Below are positions 43,906 to 55,282 of a stretch of 64,000 bases of DNA, in pieces. Numbering within the stretch: position 1 is the stretch's first letter; each line of letters opens with the position of its first letter. This stretch comes from Volutella citrinella (lineage: Eukaryota; Ascomycota; Sordariomycetes; Hypocreales; Nectriaceae). The notes below the pieces were generated by a model. It was not told the DNA's origin. It was given only the letters and a program-made list of their open reading frames with translations, and did no database searches. The stretch spans positions 434,001-498,000 of the forward strand of contig JAWZSP010000009.1 in assembly GCA_034401135.1 (NCBI GenBank), in the 5' to 3' direction. The translations under genes and the position numbers were made by a program.

Positions 43906-44372
43906 CTAGACCTGGGCAATGCATTCAATCTCGATGACAGTGCCCTCGCCAGGAGCAAGAGCCTGGAGGCACGAGCGCGAAGGCATAGGCTTGGGGAGGA
44001 AGTCAATGTAGACCTCGTTCATGGCGGCAAAGTCCTTCATGTCGGCGAGGTAGACGTTGTACTTGACGACCTGCTCGAGGGACGAGCCAGAAAGCTCCAG
44101 CACCTCCTTGAGGTTCTGCAACACCTTCCTCTGCAACGATGGGTCAGTTGGTGGGCGGCCGCGGTCCAGATTTGGATCTACTTACGGTAGCCTCCTTAAT
44201 CTCACCAGTGGCGGTTTGTCCGGCTAGGAAGACGAGGCCGGGAACCTTGACTGCAGGGCCTGGGGGGTGGATGGAGAGTCAGCGTCTTTCTCGGGAATCG
44301 TTGCTTGGCGAGCTACTCACAGTTATGGGGCTTGGGGGGGAACTTCTCGCTGGAGATGAGCTGACGAGACAT
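43906..44372 (-). CDS. RidA family (YjgF/YER057c/UK114) enamine/imine deaminase
   Basis: Three exons (44372-44321, 44259-44186, 44130-43906) give 116 aa, slightly short of the usual 120-130. It starts MSRQLISSEKFPPKPHN and shows the family marks VPGLVFLAGQTATGE, the KVLQNLKEVLELSGSSLEQVVKYNVYL helix-strand and a conserved substrate-binding Arg (PSRSC). The closing strand is VIEIECIAQV. RidA proteins form trimers that hydrolyse reactive enamines or imines released by PLP or oxidase enzymes to keto acids and ammonia. It is head to head with the dioxygenase at 45134. A RidA in such a set suggests that the degraded compound passes through an amino or imino intermediate. Confidence 0.93.
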
Positions 44373-45133
44373 GGCTGCGGGTTGTTTTTTTTGGAGAAAC
44401 CAAGGTATGTTGCAGGGGTGATGGTGCAAGGGAGCAGTGTGTGATGCGAGATGGTGTGCGTCGGGAGATGTCTGATGGCTGAATTGGGAGTATTGGAAAG
44501 GTCAGGCTTATCTTGCCGGTTCCTTATAAGCTCGACCTAGACCCGCTTGGCGACCGGGTAGAGCCGATGCAAGGGTCGATTTGGACGGAGGAGCTCCCAA
44601 GATTCATGGTTGCGTGTGTTGCATGCCATGCAGCTATCAGTGGGAGCCCCAGCTTTTGTTATCTGGGAGGAGCTCCTCCATCTCCACCCACTCCTCCAAC
44701 TCCGCCCACCACGCTATCGCAGATTCGGCCGGGGGGGCGTGTGGAGCTCAGACATCTCCGGCAACGATGCGCAACATGCACAGTTTGGAAGCGATAGCGC
44801 AATTGGGAGGAGCCGGACTGGGGCGAAACCCAGGTCGTTGGTCAGATGAGCACGCGTCCGGACCGGCATGATTGAGGAGCAGCCATGTGCGTGATGTGCT
44901 TGGGTCTGGGGGTGGAGCCCAGTCTACCTGCCGTACCGATCTCCGTCTCAGCGTCTCGGACTCTCGGTAGTTTTGCTCCCCTTGAAAGATTTCTAGCCTC
45001 AAAGGTATAAGAGGAAACTGTTATCTCTAGCATCTCGAATCTAGCTCGGACAGACAGACACCATTCACACACCATCCACAGACACAGACACACACCCCAC
45101 CTCGACAATCAACCAGCAGAAGCACCAGACGCC
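44373..45133. promoter_or_regulatory. Bidirectional promoter (RidA / dioxygenase) with GGAGGAGC elements
   Basis: Contains CGGAGGAGCTCCC (44586-44598), the near-palindrome GGGAGGAGCTCCTCC (44665-44679) and GGGAGGAGCCGG (44805-44816). These match elements in the aldolase/transporter promoter about 6 kb away. The dioxygenase leader is CA-rich (CACACCATCCACAGACACAG near 45070). Confidence 0.6.
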
Positions 45134-46522
45134 ATGGCACCGTCCGCCTCTTTCAACCCCCCGGCAGCTGATCTCCCCGGCAAGCCCTCTGTGCCCGAAT
45201 GGGTTCCCCCTCCCATCACACAAGAGAAGGAGAACTTTGCAGAGCTGAGCTCCATTGACCTATCTCTCCTTGATTCCGAGGACCCTGCCGTCGTCGACGC
45301 CCTTGTGAAGCAAGTCAAGTCCGCCATTCGCGAAGATGGCTTCCTCTTCCTAGAGAACTATGGCATCTCAATCGAGCAGGTAGGACTAAATCACTCCGAA
45401 GACGACCCCTCTACGCCCTTGAGACACTGACACTCTTCCAGCTACACCGTCAGTTCGCCATCGCCCAGTACATGTACCACAACATCAGTGAAGAGGACAA
45501 GGAGCGACTCCTGTTTAGCCCCGAAGACGGTGTGTGGTCAGGATACAAGCACCCCTACGGCTTCAAGGTAAGTCCCCAGGCCTGCATCTCGTCAACCTCT
45601 GGTGTCTCTAACCTGTGGTCCAACAGCGTCACCGAGGACCCCCCGATGGCATCGAGCAGTTCAACTGGTACAAGAAAGACTGGAACAACGTCGAGGAGCG
45701 TGTTCCCACATGCCTCCACCCTTTCATGGACGAGATCGAAGCCTTTGCCAACTACCTGACCCAGTCTGTCAACCGACGCCTCCTCACACTCTTCTCCCGC
45801 GTCCTCGAGCTGCCCGACGACTACCTCTGGGACAATGTGCAGTCGCACGGCAGCCCAACCGGCGAGGGCTACTTCCGCCACGCCCTGTTCCGACCGGTCA
45901 AGAAGGAGACGGAGGAGTCCTCCAAGGGTCTCCGCATGCACGGCCACACCGACTTTGGCCTGACGACGCTGCTCTTCTCCGTGCCCATCTCGTGTCTCCA
46001 GATTTGGGGTAAGGACGAGCAGTGGTACTACGTGCCCTACAAGCCTGGCGCGCTCGTCGTCAACATTGGTGACACTCTCGAGATTGTGTCCGGTGGCCAC
46101 TTCAAGGCCACTCGCCACAGGGTCTACAAGCCCCCGGTCGACCAGCGTCAGTCTGAGCGCCTGTCGCTCGTTCTTTTCAACAGCTCCATTGGCGACCTGC
46201 GCATGACTCCCGCAGCCGGTAAGCTTACTGCTACGTTCCAACGCTCCATCAAACAATGTACTGACATTACCCCGCAGAATCGCCTCTTATCCAGCGCGAG
46301 GGCTGCGTCGAGGAGCAGGGCATCTACTCCGAGTTCAAGAAGCGCACCTCCTCTGGCAACCTCGTCCCGACGAACAAGGAGTGGCGAGAGATCCAGATTG
46401 CGACCTGTACTGATCCCACCGATAGTGTAGCGAACAGTGTTGGTGTGCACCAGGTCATGATTGAGGGCAAGCTGATGCACCAACGAGAGTACATGGGCGT
46501 CAAGGTTGTGCTGCCTGTCTAA
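45134..46522 (+). CDS. 2-oxoglutarate/Fe(II)-dependent dioxygenase (isopenicillin-N-synthase-like)
   Basis: Four exons (45134-45379, 45442-45567, 45627-46218, 46278-46522) give 402 aa. The N-terminal DIOX_N region has IREDGFLFLENYGIS. The double-stranded beta helix carries the iron ligands H231 and D233 (HGHTDFGLTTLL) and H288 (KATRHRVYKP). The 2-oxoglutarate arginine is about residue 302 (SERLSLVLF). The C-terminal tail (YMGVKVVLPV) is longer than in IPNS. These soluble enzymes hydroxylate, desaturate or dealkylate small molecules. With the RidA protein, aldolase, SDR and transporter it forms a plausible breakdown pathway, perhaps starting by oxidising an N- or O-substituted substrate. Some fungal relatives act in biosynthesis instead. 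Confidence 0.92.
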
Positions 46523-46849
46523 GGTGGAGGCGAGATTGTAGGATTGGTTGCATCAAGTAACGTCAATTGTAAACGCAGCAATGATTAGAAGAAGAAATCT
46601 ACGAGTATGTTCCAGAAACAATTTACCTTTGTGAGGTCTGTGATGTCCTCGTTGCATGTTCATTGATGTCTTTATAGAATTTCTTCAGTGGAAAGCTCTG
46701 ATCCTCGCAAAAGTATCCAGCATCGCGTGCTCTTGAAAACTACTGAATCGTTACAAATTTACAATTCTGAGTCTAAACGCTGATCGTCTAATCAATATAT
46801 TCTTTAATCTTTATATACTTTGGGAATCCTGTCGCCTTCATGGTATTTT
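46523..46849. other. Convergent intergenic, AT-rich
   Basis: Between the 3' ends of the dioxygenase and the metalloprotease. Low GC, no ORF; presumably both 3' UTRs. Confidence 0.5.
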
Positions 46850-48240
46850 TTAACGAATGGCTTTCGCTCTTCCGTCCATAGACCAATCCCAGCCGTCGAG
46901 AAAGCTACGCCAGATGCTGTTAGTATTCCATCGCGTGACAGACATTAGAAAACCGCTACTTACGACATGAGAGCAAACAATGCATAGGCATCTGCTGTGT
47001 ACACAGACTTTCCTGGCCCTGTATTCGCTGCATTTGGGCCCGTGAGAATCTTGGCTAGATTGGTCACCCACATGAATCCATCTACAAATTCGAATTATTT
47101 GCGTCAGCCAGATGCCCGCTTCTGAACGAAATCAGGTTGATCTTACAGGTAGATATCAGGATCGGGTTCTGCGCAGGCTTGACCGTGGTGAGAGGGTTGA
47201 GCTGATCAAAGGACTTCCATAGGAGCTCTCCTTTACTGTTGACCGCTTGTTGATCGATGACTAGAATTCACGTCAGTACAGCATGCCTAGAAATATGTCC
47301 GACTGTGAAACCAACTCTTGGTATCCGGAACCTTGCCACTTCCAGTGTTGCTGTACCAGTGCGCGAACTCGTGCATCATGACGTACGTGTTGCCGGTGAA
47401 GCTCTGCTGCAGGAGCATCCCATTGGCTGCCTTGGCCTTGTCGTCGACCGGTGATAGCTTGTCGGTGAACCTAGGTGTCCAGTATTGGTCACAGAATATA
47501 ATGACACCAACATAGGGCTCAGTCGCAGCAATGGGGCCCCCGACTCCGCCCTTACCACAGTACTCAATGGTGTCTCTCTTCTTCTTGACTCTCACATAGC
47601 GTCGATCAAAGATGAAAACGCCCTCGTGGTTCTTCTCCAGTTCCCTGCTCTTGTAGATCTTGACGCCTGGCTTGTTCGGATCGATCTCGTTTCGGTCATA
47701 GTATTTCCATGGCTTCTCGCTGCACATGATGAGGGGCTTCATGTCCATCTTTTTCCAGCTTTCGAATCCGCCTTCTGGATAGGCTTTGATCTGCTGGAGG
47801 TCCTGGTTTATTCGGTTCCAAAACACTGCGTTGAAATGTCAGATTCCATTAACGTGTTTGCCATGCAGCATTCTGTTCATCTTACTCAGGAGATCGTCAA
47901 AGTACTGGGTATCCATGGTCAGACCTCCCGCAGGGGGGACGAGGCCGTAGAGATTGACCAAGTTGCGTGAGATTCGGACCCATTCTTGGTGTTTTTTAGG
48001 TGAAGTGTTGGCATCGGGCTTCGGTTCTTGGATGCGCACGAGGTCCTGGACTGCTTTCTTGGTGATCTCGCCGACCTCCTGGAACGATTTTCGCAATATC
48101 CCACGCTGTGTCTCGTCGCACGATTCCTTGTCTATCCTCCAGTAGCCCAGGTCGAGGTCGGAGTCTGCACCAGGGACCACATCATCTGCTGCCGCTCTGC
48201 TCAGCCCGGCCAACAGACAGACCAGCCACGACAATCGCAT
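46850..48240 (-). CDS. Secreted zinc metalloprotease-like protein (HExxH)
   Basis: Five exons (48240-47886, 47825-47316, 47260-47147, 47081-46964, 46916-46850) give 387 aa. The start Met opens a signal peptide (MRLSWLVCLLAGLSRAAA), so I reject the upstream extension to 48312. The zinc motif is HEFAHW near residue 268, after a hydrophobic strand (GNTYVMM). Further on are KSVYTADAYALFALMS, where a Glu or Asp could be the third ligand, and a WSMDG end. It resembles fungal secreted zincins of the deuterolysin (M35) type in size and layout. I see no clear GTxxxxYG block, so the exact family is open. It would act outside the cell. No neighbour shares its function. Confidence 0.78.
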
Positions 48241-48776
48241 CTCGGTAGACTTTGCCGGAAACAATGGGTGAAAAACAACATCTCCGCCCCTTTTAGTGCG
48301 AGCATGCCGCAAGAGTAAGCTATTTATGTGAAGTCAGATCGGTAGCAACCTAATTTTGGAACACCGGAGGAGGCAAGTGGGCAGACGACTATTGCGGATG
48401 GACTTCCCGGCTCGTCTCCAAATAAAATTGGCCACTGAGAGCCCTGTCGTGGTTGAGCAAGGGCCACTGAACCACTTTTTCGCCCCGAATAGATATCATT
48501 CCATGGGCCAGAGCGGGTCACCAAGGATTAAGACCGAATCCTCTGCACCGTGCGGTGCTAGCAGCCTTACGAATATCCGCATCTAGAACGTTAAATGTCA
48601 GTTGCAACGACCGAAGGACGCGGTTATAATTGTCGTCATGCGACGAGGGAGTGGTTAGTTGTGGATGGGCGCACGACCGATTGTTCTTTACGCCTGCCCT
48701 ATTTGGCTGGTCTTCTCGGTTTGCACAGGATAGAGTAATGCATCAATTAGACAATTTCACACTCTTGCTTGGCTGT
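48241..48776. promoter_or_regulatory. Intergenic between metalloprotease start and small membrane protein end
   Basis: No gene recognised. It should contain the metalloprotease promoter; short frames on both strands lack domain features. Confidence 0.45.
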
Positions 48777-49259
48777 CTACCAATTCCTCTTGCTCGAATA
48801 CAGCGTCACGCCCCCAAGCAACAATCCTCCAATTGCTGCCCCTCCGAGCCAACCAGCCGCAGCCCTCTCAGACGAAGACGTCGCCATCGCGATCAAGCAT
48901 CCGACGAAATCGGCAGCATCCAGCGCCACGTTTGCCCACAGCATCCGCAGCAGTTCCCTCCTTGATCCGTCGCTGTTGTCCGTGCCTCCCCTGTACGCAG
49001 CCCACAATAGCCCCGCAACTGTGCACTCACGGGTGCCGATCAGCCGTGGGAGGATGGTCCCCTGCGAATTGGCACCGAGTTGGAATAACCCAGCTGTGAG
49101 CTGGGGCGCTGCGAAGAAGGCGAGGCCAAGGGCGCCTCTGACAGAGACCAGCAGAGTCACAAGGGCGGGTGTGAATTTTGCATCTTTGGTCGAAGTTGAT
49201 GCTGCAGCATTTTGCCGTTGATGACCCAGCAGCGGGTTGGATGCGCCTGTAGATTCCAT
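48777..49259 (-). CDS. Small four-helix membrane protein (DUF4267-like)
   Basis: Single exon, 160 aa. After a soluble N-terminus of about 28 residues there are four hydrophobic segments: ALVTLLVSVRGALGLAFFAA, a short one around TVAGLLWAAY, ANVALDAADFVGCLIAMA and GWLGGAAIGGLLLGGVTLY. The conserved-looking motif RLIGTRECTVAGLLWA between helices, together with ALDAADFV, resembles the fungal DUF4267 family of unknown function. No signal peptide is seen. The gene stands alone, so context gives no clue. Confidence 0.7.
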   Translation of the reverse strand: MESTGASNPLLGHQRQNAAASTSTKDAKFTPALVTLLVSVRGALGLAFFAAPQLTAGLFQLGANSQGTILPRLIGTRECTVAGLLWAAYRGGTDNSDGSRRELLRMLWANVALDAADFVGCLIAMATSSSERAAAGWLGGAAIGGLLLGGVTLYSSKRNW

Positions 49260-50190
49260 TTCTGGATGGTAGAAGAGGTGCGGTTTCCTGGCGAAGAAGT
49301 AGATCGATTGGGATTTTTAGTAGAAAATTGCTGCCAGCGAAAGAAGAATTTCCAGTCTGCCGACTTGGAGCGGGGCACTGTCAGTTTTGTGCTCATCAGC
49401 CACTATCCACATAACGCCTTGGCATAACGCCTCGTAGTAAATTACCACAACATGTCGAGCTAGTCCAGACATGTGATTGTGTATTCTGTATGCACATGCT
49501 GGTATGAGTGTTTGCTAAATTAACGATAATCCCAGGGCACCGGATGACTCTGAAGAATGCTGCGGCTCCGGGTTTATGCTTCCTGTCCTAGCTACTGGTC
49601 TTTGCAATGCGTGTGTTGTGTCTGGTATGGAGCCTTTCGCTGTGATTGAACCTTGCCCTCAGGTACCGGTGTCCATTTCTTATTTAGTACATTCTGTAGT
49701 GAAAGGCATTTCCTGCGTGAATGTGGTGGCGGCTTCACTTTGGCTCTTATTGTGACAGACCTTCTTGGAGATGGTGGACCTTATTGCGAAAATGTCAATC
49801 AACAGATGCCCGCTGTAATCATCGTTCGCTAATGAATCGATTTTTAGAATCTAATCTATGGCAATGTTTCCAATACGGGATGAATGCCCTGTCCTCGTCC
49901 TCGAGGGACAGCCTTGCTCAGCGGCTGCAGCTACAGCCTTGCAGAAAGCCACGCGTTACACAAAAACACAGCCCTCTCCCAGAAAAACAAATGCCAGCTG
50001 ATCTGCGGGGAAATCTGTCAGCTTGACCGCCTCGTTTCAACAATGACCTGGTCAATTTTCTCACCTGGTCACCCTCCGCACGTCGTCCAACCCGAACCAA
50101 GGAGAGTCCTCGCCGCATCGGTCAGTATGGCTCACTTAAGTGCTTCAACTCCAATTGCGACAATTGAAACAGTTCCGCTGATGCTACTCT
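49260..50190. other. Intergenic, no gene seen
   Basis: About 0.9 kb with only short, domain-less frames. The 3' part may include the eroded N-terminal region of the NACHT-ankyrin pseudogene, but I could not identify an effector domain. Confidence 0.4.
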
Positions 50191-52460
50191 AAAAGCTGGT
50201 GCCGGCAAAACATTCTTGACGTCGAAAGTTATCGACAGCACCCTGCAAAAGGCCCAGTATCCCGATGCTTTGGCATATTTCTACTGCAACAAGGCTGATG
50301 AGGAGCGAAGACAGCCTAAAAGAATCCTGCAAAGTCTTGTTCGCCAGCTTGCGTCCCCAGTTGATCGACCAAATGATGTGCACGAGGAGGTAACGGCGCT
50401 CTCATCGAGACTGAGAGAGAAGGGACTCGAGTGGGATATCAACACCTGCAAAGAAACTGTCGCCATGCTTGTCAAGTCATACCATTGAACAACGATTATT
50501 ATCGATGCCCTCGACGAATGCGACGTGGGGAATCGTAGAGAGCTGATGAAGTGCTTCAGCTGCTTCATCGATCAGGGCTCCGGGTTGCAAGTGTTTATCT
50601 CAAGCCGGCGCGACGACGAGATTGACAGGTAATGCCCATCAAAATTGGACCGTTCATCTACATAGGCACGAAGTTTCCGTGGGTGATCCGGATTGGCAAG
50701 AACTTTCCACAGCAGTGGACAGATTCTTGGGCTCGGCCGCGGGGAGCAGCCCTACATATATTGCTTGGGCTTCTAACACTCTTCTATATGGAATACGACG
50801 TGCTAAAAATGACCGGTTCATCGATTCGAGAGCAGGCGTGAACCCACCCTCCTCAGCGATCTTTGGCATCTGCTTTCTGGGACTTTCTCGAGTGCCCAAA
50901 AAATGGTGCGAGGCGCCGGGCGACACTATAGACCTCAATGTCTACAACTCCCAAGGGGATTCGCTTCTTGACCTGGCCATGATGGGTGGCGATGAAGAGC
51001 TGTGCAAGTTTTTGGTTGGAAAGAAAGTCACCGTGGACACGACGAAAAACACCACCTTTAGATTGGCTTGCCGCTTGGGAAACGCGGCTCTGGTCAAGCT
51101 CCTCCTGAGAGCTGGAGCAAACGTGAACGGCTTCACCGCCGACGCCGCTCCCCCAATCTTTGAAGCGACGAATCAATATGGCTATTTCTACGACACTCTG
51201 ATGCTCCTACTTGACAATGGAGCGGACGCAAACCAGCAGCATAAGGGACACACGCCACTAAGTTGGGCTGTGATGATGGAGGATGACAAGGCAGCCTCGT
51301 TACTGCAGCAGCGCGGCGCAAGGCTGGACATATTTTGCTTGGTGGCCGCTGCCGAGCTAGGTCGCCTGGATTGGATGGAGCACTGCATCGATGCCGGAGT
51401 GGGCGTAAACGCCGAAGCCCATGGCCGTGAAATTCGCATGGTCGGAGCCGCTAGGGATGAACAACTGGAGGCAGCCAAGTGGCTCGTTGGGGTATCAGCA
51501 GCCCCGCCGTTGACTGACAACTCGTTTAGGTATGACCCCATCTTGTTCAATCCACTCGGTGCGGCATGCAACTGTGACAACTCAGAGATGGCCGAGTTGC
51601 TGTTGCAGCAAGGAGCCGATCCAAACCTCCATAATGAGGTCCAATCCATCCTAATGCGCGAAGCCGATAAAGGTTCGGCTGTCACGTTCCACATGCTCAT
51701 GGACGCCCCCAACATTGATATCAACTGGGCCAGCGAGATTCACCGGCCAGCCACTGCCCTCGATGTTGCAACATACGGAGGCAACATCAATGATGTTCGA
51801 AATTTGCTTGCCGCAGGCGCTGACCCCAACCTTGGTAACTTGAAAAGCTGCCCTCTCATATCAGCCGTATCCTGGAATATTAGAAGTAGACAAGAGCAGC
51901 TTCTGCAAGCCCTCCTAGCGGCTGGTGCAGACTTGAACTACAAAAATGGCCGCCAAAACTGCTTATGCGCTGCTTCTCTGTGGCCAAGCGACGCTGGACT
52001 ATTGCCGAGGCTCATCGAGCGCGGAGCAAGCCCGAGATTGACATTCAAGGAGGGATGGGGAAGTGCATTGGCTAGCGCTTCATATGCCGGTCATGTTGAC
52101 AACTGCAGATTCTTATTGCACCCATCTCTTGGTGTCAATGTCAACGCTCCGCTTGGCGGCTGGTTCAAAAACGCTCTGCACGCTGCCGTAATGGGAGACT
52201 TCGACCACAGTCAAAATGAGAAATATAGTCTTCATGACTTTTTTCACGATTTGAACCCCCATGCGAGCATCTCGAGGCAATTCAACTGCTTATTGCGTCA
52301 GGAGCCGAAATTTTACCCCTGTGTCGAAGCTTGTGGCCGAAGGCCTACCCTTTGCAGCTTAAGCGGCAGCAGACTCACTACATCAAGGCTGTCCAGCTCA
52401 CATGCTTCCAATCTGGCGGCCAAGCTCATTACTACCGACTATCCAGGTCCTATGCATATG
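50191..52460 (+). pseudogene. Broken NACHT-ankyrin (NLR-like) gene
   Basis: A STAND/NLR-type gene with several breaks. The Walker A loop GAGKTFLTSKV is at 50195-50227, without an open N-terminal domain before it. The frame runs through LQSLVRQLASP to an in-frame TGA at 50486-50488. The same frame then continues with Walker B (TIIIDALDECD) and VFISSRRDDEI before a TAA at 50630. From 50622 another frame carries ankyrin repeats to about 52250 (LVKLLLRAGANVNGF, LMLLLDNGADANQQHKGHTPLSWAV, MAELLLQQGADPNLHN, VRNLLAAGADPN). Near the run of five C at 52256 the repeat pattern moves to a third frame (EHLEAIQLLIASGAEIL). The 5' domain, the NACHT core and the C-terminus are thus disconnected. Intact relatives are fungal non-self-recognition receptors. 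Confidence 0.8.
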
Positions 52461-53782
52461 TGTTATGGCAAATCGACAATGAGACCGGAAGTCTCCCTGC
52501 CCTCCCATTTTCCTTGCCGCGCCCTGCTTGCATTGTCGCCAAAGTATCCAGCACCCGAACGCCCACTGCTCGCATATTCATTGCGATGTGTTTTTCGGCC
52601 ACGGGAAATGCACGATTTTTGTATTCGGAGGAGCATGAGGCATTTCAACCGTTTTGTTCCGCAGACGGGCCGCGTTCACAGATTATCCCCAGGGCATGCG
52701 ATGTCGACACGGCATTCCCTCCGCGTGCGCGTGCTTTACCTACATGCGCGGCCCCTTACGTCTTCTTTTTTTCATCCATTGTTATGTTCTTTATCATCTT
52801 TTGGTTTTATATCCCTGGATACATGTCTTGAGTCGCGTCTGGATGCGATATCCCTCTGCTTATAGGTAGTCCGGCGGGCAGTGGCGGCCCCATCATTGAG
52901 GTTTAGGAGCTAATCATGGAAACAAATTTGTTCCATCTCACTCTGTGTAATCAAGCTATTTGGAGGAACAGAACAAAACTACGCCGCAGCCCTCAAGAGT
53001 AATTCGGCATCTACCCACGGCAAAATTCGGCAGACAAGGGTCGCGAATGTGCGGTCCGGGTGCCCGGAGCATTCTCTCACTTTCTCCTGGCAAAGCAATC
53101 CAGGGGGGGCTAGCCGAAATGATGAGATCTTGGCCTGTGGATAGATGCGGTCGTTGCGGTCGGAGCATGAATATTCTTAGACATTCGTATTTTCCCCAGT
53201 GAGCTTGATGTATGCAATGCCCCGGTCAGTGTTGCATCGCAGCGAGAATTTTTCAGTCGCCAGCAGGCCACTGGCCGGAACGGGTGCCTTGCATATGAAC
53301 AGCTCCGTACTGCGAACCGTACGACTGCGGCGTCGCGCAGGCACGTTGGTCGCATCGCCCAGGATACAGAGCCAGATCCTTGCAGGCTGCAGGCCCCAGG
53401 GGTAGTTTCAGTAGCAAAGCATTTCAAGAAAGCCCGTCAGACCTGACGATGATATGATATAGTTCCTTCTATTATGTCTTTACGGGGTAGGTGTTTCAGG
53501 CACCAGATCCTTACCGATAGATGCATCTATTGGTAGCTGGATGGTGGTGCGTGGCTGATATGACATCAATTGGCTCTGTTGGTGGCAACACCACGATCCG
53601 CAAGGGTCCCATGGCCGGCGGAGCAAGATAGGGGGGAAACACACGCAATTTAGCCAGTAGGATACAAGTCATTGTGTAACACAGATGATCGGAGTTATGG
53701 TCGGCCAATTCAGGAGTGTTGCTACCAAAACAAACAACTGACATTCAGATATACGCCCCAACACAACCAAGAACGGCACCCG
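52461..53782. other. 1.3 kb intergenic, no gene seen
   Basis: Frames here, including the tail of the 50622-52865 frame, show no domain resemblance. It contains the 3' remains of the NACHT-ankyrin relic and the 3' side of the acyltransferase gene. Confidence 0.45.
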
Positions 53783-55282
53783 CTATAGCCCCATGGGTTT
53801 CTGTGCATACTTGTTCCACACCGGATCACTCAGGAACCGGCCCATTGCGGAATTCTCGACACCCACAAAGACCTCCACACCACCCCTTTCGTTTCTTGGC
53901 GAGTCCGGCAGCACCACCTGCATCGAGTGCGTAATACCGACAGACGCGAGCCGCACGGCCTGCATCTGCCCGCCAAGTGCCGGGCCCCATTGAATGTCGT
54001 AGAAGGGGAAGTCCCTCCACGAGGAGGAAATCATGTGATTGCCTGGCATGTCGAGGAAGACTGTTGGCACCAGCCTCGTCACGTCGCCCAGCTTCTCCAC
54101 GCGAGCCGTGAGGGAGTCGAGATATGACCCCTCGCTCTGGTCCACGGCCTTGCGGACAATGAGCGCCAGGTCGGCTAGGCTGGCGTGGTGGATAACAGAG
54201 TAGAGATCCAGTGGAGCGGGCGTGAATCCCAAGATGTTGCCGATTGTGTGCTTGTGCATGGGAATCGTTGATCGACGCCGAGCGTCAAGAGCAACACCCA
54301 CGACAGACGGCGTCGAGTCCGCCTCTGCCAGGTCATGGTGCTGAGCAGTCATGGTCCTCTGCCAGATGAGTGCCGTGATAGCATCATTGGTCGAGACAAA
54401 TTCAGGATTCTCGCCGTCCTTAAGCAGCTTCGCATTGGCGGGAGAGGCCTCCTTCTTCAACGCCTCAAGACTCGAAGGAGAAAAGTAGAAGACATGGCCG
54501 TGGAAGATATCCGAAGACAACTTCGGCGGCGGGCCCTGCGGCGTAAACGGCAGCTCTACATACTCCGGATGGTCTTCCGCATGCCCGTTTCGCGCACCCG
54601 TCGCCTTCATGACCTTTTCGCGGTCCTCCCACGGCACGTCAACAGGCTGCTCAATCTCCAGCCCCTGCAGACGACGCGCCTCCTCGGCCATGATCTCGAC
54701 AAACTTGAAGACGGAGGTGCAATCCGCATAGGCATGCATAAAGGACATGTTGAGCAGCAAGCCGCCGCGGATGAAGTTGGCCTGGGCCATTGTGACGTGC
54801 AGACGGTCGCCGGCCTGGGGCCACTCGCCGCCGAGACCGCGCTTGCAGACCTTGTCCGGGTGCAGCGCGGCCACAGGGAAACCCTGTGCCTTGAGGTCGG
54901 CAAACGACGGGAAGCTGGTGTCGTCGCGGTGGTCTACGGCGGCGAAGTCGTCAATCTCGTCGCCGTAGTGGCGCAGCTGCATCATGCCGTCCTGCGAGCC
55001 GGCGCCCTCCTCCATGGGGAAGGCCTCGCAGCCGGCAACAGGGGTGCGGTTCTTCATTGCGCGGTATGCGGAGCGCACGAGGTCGCACACTTGATCCTTG
55101 TTGTAGCCCTCGGGCAGCTCAAAGATGTAGATGTTGCGCACCCAGCCCTTGGGGCCGATCTGCTCCGTGGGGAGAAGAGGCGGCGCCAGGTTCGGGGTGG
55201 TGATGGCAGTGACTGAGACGGGGACATTCTCGTCAGTCTGTTGGGGCAGGACGACCTCTTGGGTCACAGAGGTAGTAGTCAT
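53783..55282 (-). CDS. BAHD-like acyltransferase (transferase family PF02458)
   Basis: Single exon, 499 aa. The catalytic motif is HAYADC (His about 184), a HxxxDG variant with Cys for Gly. The structural motif corresponding to DFGWG is DIQWGPALGG near residue 430. Other family marks are MSFMHAYADCTSVFKFVEIMAEEARR, STNDAITALIWQRTM and ISSSWRDFPFYDIQWG. It would move an acyl group from CoA to a hydroxyl or amine, in the cytosol. It stands alone between a relic and a membrane protein, far from the PKS. A role in the same pathway cannot be excluded, but its different sequence argues against recent duplication of the gene at 19855. Confidence 0.87.
   Translation of the reverse strand: MTTTSVTQEVVLPQQTDENVPVSVTAITTPNLAPPLLPTEQIGPKGWVRNIYIFELPEGYNKDQVCDLVRSAYRAMKNRTPVAGCEAFPMEEGAGSQDGMMQLRHYGDEIDDFAAVDHRDDTSFPSFADLKAQGFPVAALHPDKVCKRGLGGEWPQAGDRLHVTMAQANFIRGGLLLNMSFMHAYADCTSVFKFVEIMAEEARRLQGLEIEQPVDVPWEDREKVMKATGARNGHAEDHPEYVELPFTPQGPPPKLSSDIFHGHVFYFSPSSLEALKKEASPANAKLLKDGENPEFVSTNDAITALIWQRTMTAQHHDLAEADSTPSVVGVALDARRRSTIPMHKHTIGNILGFTPAPLDLYSVIHHASLADLALIVRKAVDQSEGSYLDSLTARVEKLGDVTRLVPTVFLDMPGNHMISSSWRDFPFYDIQWGPALGGQMQAVRLASVGITHSMQVVLPDSPRNERGGVEVFVGVENSAMGRFLSDPVWNKYAQKPMGL

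Noticed and set aside
54335..55216. Plus-strand frame of 293 codons opposite the second acyltransferase
   Set aside because: Antisense shadow, Arg/Leu-rich, no domain.
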